Shown: one piece after another, positions 1 to 4,414 of the stretch | Numbering within the stretch: position 1 is the stretch's first letter | How the letters are laid out: each line of letters opens with the position of its first letter | Made by a program: the position numbers and the translations under genes | From: Candidatus Latescibacterota bacterium | GTDB lineage: Bacteria > Latescibacterota > UBA2968 > GCA-2709665 | Reading direction: 5' to 3' | DNA: 5,388 nt | Assembly (NCBI GenBank): GCA_030746455.1 | Contig: JASLMQ010000073.1 | Span: forward strand, 1-5,388 | The notes under the pieces: generated by a model | Seen by the model: the letters and a program-made list of their open reading frames with translations, nothing else | Database searches by the model: none | What the model was told of the DNA's origin: nothing

Positions 1-626
1 AACGGTCCTTCGGCGAGCGTCGCGAGCAGGTGCAGGAGCGCATCTCCAATCACGGCTGCCACGACGCCACCATGCACGCCCTCATGCTGGGACGGACGCT
101 CGTGGGCGAGCGAGTCTACGACGTCGACAGGGGGATCGACTATCTCGAGTCGCGCGGCGACGCCGACATGCGCCGCATCGGCGTGATGGGCAACTCCGGC
201 GGGGGCACCATCAGCCTGTTCTCTTCGGCCCTGCTTCCCCGGATCCGCTACGCCATGCCCTCGTGCTACTTCTGCACGTTTGAGGGATCGGTGATGTCCA
301 TCTACCACTGCGCCGACAACTACGTTCCGGGCCTGCTCAAGTACGCCGAGATGCCCGACGTCCTGGGTCTGTTCGCGCCCAGGCCCGTGGTCTGTGTGGC
401 CGGGAAAGACGACGCCATCTTCCCGGTGGACCACGTGGTCAAGGCCTTCCAGCATCTGAAGACGATCTACGCCGCCGCAGGGGCGGAAGACCGATGCCAC
501 CTCGTCATCGGACAGGAGGGCCACCGGTTCTACGCGGACGACGCCTGGCCCAAGATGCTCAACGAAATGGCCAGGGATGACAGACCGGCGCGTAGGTCGC
601 GCCGTAGGCCCGCAACCAGTACTTAG
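1..626 (+). CDS. Alpha/beta hydrolase, acetyl-xylan-esterase/dienelactone-hydrolase-like, 3' part
   Basis: The reading frame is open from base 3 to the TAG at 624-626 (207 codons), so the N-terminal part lies left of the window; the GTG at 30 is internal and not a credible start. The catalytic triad of the alpha/beta hydrolase fold can be read. The nucleophile elbow GNSGGG puts Ser at 195-197. The acid is probably the second Asp of GKDDAIFP (about 411-413). The His is in GHRFYADDAWP at 522-524. The stretch HCADNYVPGLLKYAEMPDV followed by GLFAPRP is typical of bacterial hydrolases related to acetyl xylan esterases and dienelactone hydrolases (Abhydrolase_7/AXE1-like). These are cytoplasmic or exported esterases acting on acylated sugars or similar esters; the substrate here is unknown and any signal peptide would be outside the window. 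The last 15 or so residues are Arg-rich (ARRSRRRPATST), unlike the family, and overlap a repeat end (see 568-585). The fold assignment is firm; the substrate is not. Confidence 0.88.
   Translation, partial: RSFGERREQVQERISNHGCHDATMHALMLGRTLVGERVYDVDRGIDYLESRGDADMRRIGVMGNSGGGTISLFSSALLPRIRYAMPSCYFCTFEGSVMSIYHCADNYVPGLLKYAEMPDVLGLFAPRPVVCVAGKDDAIFPVDHVVKAFQHLKTIYAAAGAEDRCHLVIGQEGHRFYADDAWPKMLNEMARDDRPARRSRRRPATST
568..585 (+). repeat. Solo repeat terminus inside the hydrolase 3' end
   Basis: Bases 568-585 (TGGCCAGGGATGACAGAC) match the right end of the intergenic element at 1611-1627 with a single inserted A. The match lies where the hydrolase should end and is followed by the atypical Arg-rich tail. 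It looks like a remnant of the same repeat family, but a match this short could be chance. Confidence 0.4.
587..603 (+). repeat. Hairpin over the hydrolase stop-proximal codons
   Basis: GGCGCG (587-592) and CGCGCC (598-603) form a perfect 6-bp stem with the 5-base loop TAGGT, within the last codons of the hydrolase frame. There is no T-run after it, so it is not a standard intrinsic terminator. It may belong to the repeat remnant just upstream. An imperfect direct repeat (CGTAGGTCGC at 591, CGTAGGCCCGC at 603) overlaps it. Confidence 0.4.
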
Positions 627-665
627 GATTTGGCACGGCAAGACCCGGGCGCGAGCAGCTCCGTT

Positions 666-690
666 TGCCCTCTGCCCTCTGCCTTCTGCC
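666..690 (+). repeat. Heptamer tandem tract (TGCCCTC)n
   Basis: Two copies of TGCCCTC, one TGCCTTC and a partial TGCC lie head to tail, giving about 3.6 units of 7 bp in the spacer between the hydrolase and the EVE gene. The tract is strand-biased, with pyrimidines on the plus strand. It resembles the short heptanucleotide tandem repeats known from intergenic regions of some bacteria, best described in filamentous cyanobacteria. No function can be read from it. The rest of the spacer (627-757) shows no clear promoter or terminator. Confidence 0.7.
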
Positions 691-748
691 GGGATTCCGG
701 AACCACTTGCCATGTGTACCAGGAGACCACGATTGCTTGGCCCCAAGT

Positions 749-752
749 GGAG
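749..752 (+). promoter_or_regulatory. Ribosome binding site of the EVE gene
   Basis: GGAG at 749-752 lies 5 bases before the ATG at 758. It supports this start over the longer open frame that begins at 665 inside the heptamer tract. Confidence 0.65.
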
Positions 753-757
753 ACACA

Positions 758-1231
758 ATGCCTACGAAGTCCTGGCTAATGAAATGTGAGCTCGCCGAAT
801 GCTCCTTCGACGAGCTCAAGAACGACCGTCCCAACCGCATCGGGAAGTGGCACGGCGTCCGCAACTACCAGGCCCGCAACTTCATCCGCGACCGGATGCA
901 GGTGGGCGATCCCGTGCTGTTCTACCAGTCCAACTGCGACGAGCCCGGAATCCCGGGCCTTGCGGAGATCGTCCGTGCGGGATATCCCGATCCCTCGGCC
1001 CTGGATCCCCGGAGCCGTTACCATGACCCCAAGGCCACCGTCGATGATCCGCGCTGGTACTCCGTCGATATCCAATGGAAGAAGGCCTTCAGAACCTATG
1101 TCACTCTGGCCGGCCTCAAGGCGACCCCCCGGCTTAGACTGATGAAGGTCGTCCAGAGGGGGCAGCGCCTCTCCATCCAGCCGGTTACCAAACGGCAATT
1201 CGAGATCGTCTGCGAGATGGGGATGGGTTGA
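758..1231 (+). CDS. EVE-domain protein (PUA-like, modified-base-binding fold)
   Basis: A 157-residue protein that is essentially one EVE domain, matching the usual size of stand-alone bacterial EVE proteins. Family marks in order are WLMKCE at the N-terminus (residues 6-11), SFDEL (16-20), WHGVRNYQARN (31-41), VGDPVLFYQSN (49-59), GLAEIVRAGYPDP (67-79), YHDPK then DPRWYSVDI (97-105), VTLAGLK (115-121) and LSIQPVTKRQF (138-148). EVE domains share the PUA/YTH fold; the human relative THYN1 binds modified cytosine in DNA, and several bacterial fusions pair EVE with McrB-type or other nucleases. A single-domain protein is therefore best described as a probable reader of modified bases in DNA or RNA with unknown target. 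The ATG at 758 keeps the conserved WLMK stretch and has an SD at 749; the later in-frame ATG at 779 would cut into it. No restriction or modification gene is visible next to it. Family assignment is strong, role weak. Confidence 0.93.
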   Translation: MPTKSWLMKCELAECSFDELKNDRPNRIGKWHGVRNYQARNFIRDRMQVGDPVLFYQSNCDEPGIPGLAEIVRAGYPDPSALDPRSRYHDPKATVDDPRWYSVDIQWKKAFRTYVTLAGLKATPRLRLMKVVQRGQRLSIQPVTKRQFEIVCEMGMG

Positions 1232-1261
1232 TCGATGGAAAGCACAACCACAGATCACAAC

Positions 1262-1290
1262 GCGGCCTGGCGGCCGCAACCAAAGGTTGC
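1262..1290 (+). terminator. Two overlapping hairpins after the EVE gene
   Basis: The first stem is GCGGCC (1262-1267) with GGCCGC (1272-1277), loop TGGC. The second is GCAACC (1276-1281) with GGTTGC (1285-1290), loop AAA. Both are perfect 6-bp stems. They share two bases, so they stack or compete. They begin 31 bases past the EVE stop, a position that suits transcript 3'-end formation, but no T-run follows; the terminator role is inferred. Confidence 0.4.
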
Positions 1291-1387
1291 GCGAAGACCT
1301 CCATCGAAGAACAGAGGCCCGATCGGAGGGACGAGCAAGACCCTGAGTGCGATTTCCCAAGCAAGGCTACCGGAGCAAGCAACGGTT

Positions 1388-1623
1388 GTCATCCCGGGCC
1401 TGCCTGTCCCGGTGCGTTGGAGGATTGCCACCACAGCAGGAAGTAGGCCGCAGCCGGAAACCCGGGATCCACCGCTCGATCGCAGATCGGTTGAGCGGCG
1501 GAACCGCTCCAGAGGCCACTTGGCTGAGATGTCACTTCCGTGCCCCAATGGCTGATTGCTGAAGGGCACTGGTTCCCGGCTTCCCGGCTTGAAGCACGCC
1601 GGGACAGGCTTGGCCGGGATGAC
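1388..1623. repeat. 236-bp intergenic element with imperfect inverted ends (VIPAK/PGMT class)
   Basis: The left end (1388-1416) and the reverse complement of the right end (1595-1623) agree at 24 of 29 positions and both begin GTCATCCCGG. The rest of the element is not symmetrical but holds further stems: CGATC/GATCG at 1477-1489, CCGCTC/GAGCGG/CCGCTC at 1472-1509, and TCCCGGC/GCCGGGA at 1582-1604. A direct repeat CCCGGCTT occurs twice at 1575-1590. Read on the minus strand, the right end gives VIPAKPVPACFKPG and the left end gives RPGMT. These are the spurious peptides typical of dispersed palindromic intergenic repeats seen in many GC-rich bacterial genomes. It carries no gene and shows no clear target-site duplication. 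It is likely a non-autonomous repeat or a pair of facing repeat units; copy number elsewhere cannot be seen here. Confidence 0.65.
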
Positions 1624-1708
1624 AGACATTGGTGGCGGCGGCTGAGAGGCTGATCGAGAGTCCAGGCCATAGAACTCCATCCGACCTCCGCCCTATCTGC
1701 TCCCCTCC

Positions 1709-1734
1709 CCTTCGTGCTTCTCGCGTCCTTCGTA
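1709..1734. repeat. Direct repeat CCTTCGT(G/A), 18-bp period
   Basis: CCTTCGTG at 1709-1716 recurs as CCTTCGTA at 1727-1734, separated by a related pyrimidine-rich stretch, directly beyond the 3' end of the minus-strand DUF1932 gene. It resembles degenerate 'CTTCGTGTCCTTCG' intergenic tracts seen in other bacterial genomes. Too short to say more. Confidence 0.35.
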
Positions 1735-1745
1735 GCGAAAACTGA

Positions 1746-2588
1746 TCACCCTCGCTGTAGCAGTGCCTTCAGCACCTCCTCCAGCGCTGGCTTACCCTCC
1801 ACGTCCTTGAATCCCGAGATCCGCCGGTAGACCTCACCCGCCGCGCGGTGGAATCCCCCCGGAATTCCCGCTGACTCGAACGTCGCCGCGATCTCGCCCA
1901 TCTCGCCCTCGAACCGCCATGCCTTCGCGGTCACCGACCGAACCGTGCCCTGTGCCTTCTCCACGCGGTCCGATCCCTCCCGCGACCATTGCGCCTCCAG
2001 CTCCTGCCGGACTCCCAGGCCCTCGGCCGCGCCGAGGACGGCGCACGTCAGGGCCGACGTGCCCTTCGTGTTGGCCGCGTAGCACATCTTCAGCGCAGAC
2101 GCCTTGCAGGATGACTCCCCGATGACGGACGTCTCCAGAGGGCCTGCCGAGAACCAGGCCACGGCCTCTTCCGCGCCCTCGCCCGATAGATAGAGCCACG
2201 TCTTCCCGGGTTCCCACGCCGGGCCGCCGACAATCCCGCCGTCCACAAACGTCGCACCGCCTTCGGTCACGGTCTCGCCGATCCGGATCGCTCTCTCGGG
2301 TGCAATCGCGTTGGCATCGAGGTATCCCCCCTTAAAGCCCTGTGTGGCAACCGCACGCGCCACCTCCTCGGCCGCATGGGGCGGGCACACGCAGACGATT
2401 GCTTCCGCCTCGGCACACATCGAGGCCAGGCTCCCGATGTCCACGAGGCCGTTGTCTTCGGCGCGCTTCCGCGTCTGGTCGCTCCGTCCCTCCGAGGCCC
2501 ACAGCACCCTGTGCCCCGTGTTCTTCGCCGATGCGGCAAGTGACACGCCCATTGCACCCGGGTGCAAGAACCCAATCGCTGTTGTCAT
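1746..2588 (-). CDS. NAD(P)-dependent dehydrogenase, beta-hydroxyacid/6-phosphogluconate dehydrogenase-like with DUF1932 domain
   Basis: A complete 280-residue protein of normal length for the family. An N-terminal Rossmann domain opens with GFLHPGAMG (6-14), the GxxxPGxMG form of the dinucleotide loop of beta-hydroxyacid dehydrogenases. WASEGRS (30-36) after the second strand has Arg35 and Ser36, placed to hold an NADP phosphate, so NADP(H) is the more likely cofactor (inference). YLDANAIAPERA (89-100) and FVDGGIVGGPAW (114-125) cover the substrate-loop region. The C-terminal DUF1932 helical domain begins around SALKMCYAANTKGTSAL (164-180), where Lys167 lies where the family's catalytic Lys is expected. 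Members oxidise or reduce hydroxyacids; the substrate is not known. The ATG at 2588 is preceded by GAGGGG with 7 bases spacing. It lies 142 bp downstream of the FAD oxidoreductase on the same strand and may have its own promoter in that AT-rich gap. A cytoplasmic enzyme; no signal peptide. Confidence 0.88.
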   Translation of the reverse strand: MTTAIGFLHPGAMGVSLAASAKNTGHRVLWASEGRSDQTRKRAEDNGLVDIGSLASMCAEAEAIVCVCPPHAAEEVARAVATQGFKGGYLDANAIAPERAIRIGETVTEGGATFVDGGIVGGPAWEPGKTWLYLSGEGAEEAVAWFSAGPLETSVIGESSCKASALKMCYAANTKGTSALTCAVLGAAEGLGVRQELEAQWSREGSDRVEKAQGTVRSVTAKAWRFEGEMGEIAATFESAGIPGGFHRAAGEVYRRISGFKDVEGKPALEEVLKALLQRG

Positions 2589-2595
2589 GGCTCTA

Positions 2596-2601
2596 CCCCT
2601 C
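2596..2601 (-). promoter_or_regulatory. Ribosome binding site of the DUF1932 gene
   Basis: On the minus strand GAGGGG lies 7 bases before the ATG whose first base is 2588. It supports this start. Confidence 0.75.
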
Positions 2602-2691
2602 GTCTTCCTCCGGGTCCAGATGGGACTCGGACCATCCCCTCAGTTCGCTTCACCTGCCCAGCCCAGGTCTCTCCTCCCAAGCTCCGCACCC

Positions 2692-2719
2692 CAATTTTCA
2701 ATTTCCTAATTTACAATGC
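2692..2719. repeat. AT-rich degenerate heptamer tract (CAATTTT-like)
   Basis: Four consecutive 7-base units can be laid out: CAATTTT, CAATTTC, CTAATTT, ACAATGC. The period matches that of the tract at 666-690, but the sequence does not. It lies 12 bp past the FAD oxidoreductase stop and far upstream of the next gene's start. Its low GC content stands out from the whole window. Confidence 0.5.
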
Positions 2720-2730
2720 TTTATCTGTCT

Positions 2731-4335
2731 TCATCTTGCTCCGACGCTCGGCCACTCGATCTCCACGCCTTGGTCCATGATCCAGCTCTGGAATTCTCCG
2801 AGCAGCTTCTCGTCGTTCCGGACTTGCCTGGGTCTGGCCTTTCGATCGAGGCAGAACGCCGCAAGTGCGCCGGCCGATTCGCCAATGTTCCATTCCACCG
2901 GATGGAGCCGGTAGCAGCCGTTGGCGATGTGCGTCACCCCCAGATTCTTGCACGCCGGCAGCAGGTTCTCGACGCGTTGGTGAATCAACGTACCCAACGG
3001 GATCTGAAACGGCAGACAACCGATGTCGATGTAGTTGTCTCCCCCGCTGCTCGGGTGCAGGTCGAGCCCATAGTACCCCACCCCCACCGAGTCCGGGAAG
3101 GCTTCGGCTCGCACCGCGTCTCGGCTCTCGTCCGTCACCGCCATTCGGGCATCGGTGCCGACGTGCCGTTCCGTTACCGTGAACTCCGCTCGGATCCGAC
3201 GCGACTCCCGGATGTAGGGATACTTCGCCAGGCCGTCCTCCGTGCCCACGATGTCGCGCCGCAGCCGCAGTCCGGGCCATCCGGTGCCGCCGTCCGGCCG
3301 CGGCGCCTCGGTCTGCATCCAGTACAGCATGGACAGGCTGAGCTGCTTGGCTCTCGCCAGGTGTTCTGCCGCCTCGCACGCCTCGACCTCACATAGGTTG
3401 CCCAGCCAGTAGTCGATCTGGGGCCAATTCACCAGGCAGATATCGCTGGCGTAGGCCCCCGCCTCGAAGTTGCGTCGGTGGATGATCCGCCGATAGACCC
3501 AGAAATCGCGTCCCCCGTCTCCTTCAGGGTCGATGTCGAGCGTGATCGGCTCGAGCGTGGGAGGATGCGAATAGGCCCAATCCAGAAGCCGCCCGGGCCA
3601 GGCCGGTGTCAGCTCCGGCACGTAATCCCGCCAGAAGCCGTAGGTCGCGGGCTTCTCGATCGTGTGGTCCTCCCCAGGGACGTGGTCCACGGCAAAGCAG
3701 CAGGTGAACGACTGCATGTTCTCCGGCTGCGCCTCCGAGGGCGCGTGAGGCTCTCCGGTCTCGGCCTGCGACTCGAATCCCGTCACGTACTCGGTCCCCG
3801 TCAACGGCAGCAGATCACCCAGCTCCGTCGCGTCCAGGAAGTAGGGAGCCACCAGCACCGTCTCGTGCCCACTGAGGAGGTGGCGCACCGTCACCGACCT
3901 CACCAAGTCGCCGTCCGTGGCTGCGGAGACCGCACCGCTGTGCAGCAGCACTTCGACCTGACCGGTGCTCCGGTACGACGCCAGCATGCCTTCGAGCACG
4001 GCGAGGGAGACGCGGGGTTCGTGGCAGAGCCTCGACACCCATCCGTTGCCTGGATTGAGATTCCACCGGCTCCGCGCCGCAGCGGTGAGTGGATAGTGCC
4101 GTCGGTAGTACGCTCGAACCCCTTCCCGGTAGGTCCGATAGGTTCGGGTTGCCCCGAAGGACTCGATCCACCGGTGCTCGTCAGGAGGCACCGCCTGCTG
4201 GGTCAGCTGTCCCCCAACCCAGTCGGTCTCCTCGGTCATCACCACCGTCTTGCCGCACCTTGCGGCAGCCAGTGCCGCCGCACATCCGCCGATGCCCCCG
4301 CCGATGATGACGACATCGGCACTTCGCTCACCCAT
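2731..4335 (-). CDS. FAD-dependent oxidoreductase, FAD_oxidored (PF12831) type
   Basis: A complete 534-residue flavoprotein. The N-terminus is a Rossmann FAD-binding fold: DVVIIGGGIGG (7-17) supplies GxGxxG. Glu35 or Glu36, in TEETDWVGGQLTQQ (34-47), sits at the end of the second strand where the ribose of FAD is bound. VGGQLT is a hallmark of the FAD_oxidored family. FLDATELGDLLPLTG (166-180) is the second family motif. The C-terminal block CLPFQIPLGTL (440-450), NLLPACKNLGVTHIANG (457-473) and YRLHPVEWNIGESAGALAAF (475-494) closes the FAD site and is strongly conserved in the family. No signal peptide or membrane segment is seen, so it is probably cytoplasmic. Relatives are often labelled 'FAD-dependent oxidoreductase' or, without good grounds, 'xanthan lyase'; the substrate is unknown, a sugar or polyol being plausible from context. 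The ATG at 4335 has GGAGG 6 bases upstream. It follows the aldo/keto reductase by 79 bp containing a strong hairpin. Confidence 0.92.
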   Translation of the reverse strand: MGERSADVVIIGGGIGGCAAALAAARCGKTVVMTEETDWVGGQLTQQAVPPDEHRWIESFGATRTYRTYREGVRAYYRRHYPLTAAARSRWNLNPGNGWVSRLCHEPRVSLAVLEGMLASYRSTGQVEVLLHSGAVSAATDGDLVRSVTVRHLLSGHETVLVAPYFLDATELGDLLPLTGTEYVTGFESQAETGEPHAPSEAQPENMQSFTCCFAVDHVPGEDHTIEKPATYGFWRDYVPELTPAWPGRLLDWAYSHPPTLEPITLDIDPEGDGGRDFWVYRRIIHRRNFEAGAYASDICLVNWPQIDYWLGNLCEVEACEAAEHLARAKQLSLSMLYWMQTEAPRPDGGTGWPGLRLRRDIVGTEDGLAKYPYIRESRRIRAEFTVTERHVGTDARMAVTDESRDAVRAEAFPDSVGVGYYGLDLHPSSGGDNYIDIGCLPFQIPLGTLIHQRVENLLPACKNLGVTHIANGCYRLHPVEWNIGESAGALAAFCLDRKARPRQVRNDEKLLGEFQSWIMDQGVEIEWPSVGAR

Positions 4336-4341
4336 GGCACG

Positions 4342-4346
4342 CCTCC
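4342..4346 (-). promoter_or_regulatory. Ribosome binding site of the FAD oxidoreductase
   Basis: On the minus strand GGAGG stands 6 bases before the ATG whose first base is 4335; a near-ideal Shine-Dalgarno that fixes the start. Confidence 0.8.
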
Positions 4347-4360
4347 ATCGGGAACGGCAA

Positions 4361-4393
4361 ACGGCAGGCGGTGTCGCGTCCGCCGCCTGCCGT
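4361..4393 (-). terminator. Perfect 11-bp hairpin between aldo/keto reductase and FAD oxidoreductase
   Basis: ACGGCAGGCGG (4361-4371) and CCGCCTGCCGT (4383-4393) are exact reverse complements around an 11-base loop. On the minus strand the stem starts 21 bases past the aldo/keto reductase stop and is followed by TTGCCGTTCC, giving a run of only three Ts. It ends 25 bases before the FAD gene start. It may be an intrinsic terminator with a weak T-run, a partial terminator that lowers expression of the FAD gene, or an mRNA 3'-end stabiliser. Confidence 0.6.
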
Positions 4394-4414
4394 CTCCAGT
4401 CGGACTCCAGATGA

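Larger units (their letters stand above)
1232..1745. other. 514-bp gene-free spacer between convergent genes
   Basis: No reading frame here resembles a protein family; those present run across repeat sequence. It contains, left to right, two overlapping hairpins (1262-1290), an element with inverted ends (1388-1623), and a short direct repeat (1709-1734) just past the stop of the minus-strand DUF1932 gene. Both flanking genes end here, so termination of both transcripts is expected, but neither side shows a stem followed by a T-run. Confidence 0.7.
2589..2730 (-). other. 142-bp spacer upstream of the DUF1932 gene
   Basis: The spacer runs from the FAD oxidoreductase stop to the DUF1932 start on the minus strand. 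Its distal third (about 2692-2728) is strongly AT-rich against a GC-rich background and could hold a promoter for the DUF1932 gene, though no confident -35/-10 pair can be named. A weak 5-bp inverted repeat (ACCTG 2652-2656, CAGGT 2664-2668) has no T-run. Confidence 0.4.

Noticed and set aside
707..736. Possible -35 (TTGCCA at 707) upstream of the EVE gene
   Set aside because: No acceptable -10 lies 16-18 bases downstream, so the promoter call is not supported.
665..757. Upstream extension of the EVE frame to a TTG at 665
   Set aside because: The added residues come from the heptamer tract and spacer. EVE homologues start just before the WLMK motif, and the ATG at 758 has its own ribosome binding site.
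776..1360. Long open frame antisense to the EVE gene
   Set aside because: It mirrors the EVE gene, runs into spacer sequence and has no recognisable family; an expected shadow in GC-rich DNA.
1255..1680. Open frames of up to 141 codons across the convergent spacer
   Set aside because: Their residues (VIPAK, RPGMT and similar) are translations of the repeat element, with no ribosome binding site or family similarity.
1716..1745. Intrinsic terminator for the DUF1932 gene
   Set aside because: Only a 4-bp stem (TCGC/GCGA) can be formed near the stop, and no T-run follows it on the minus strand.
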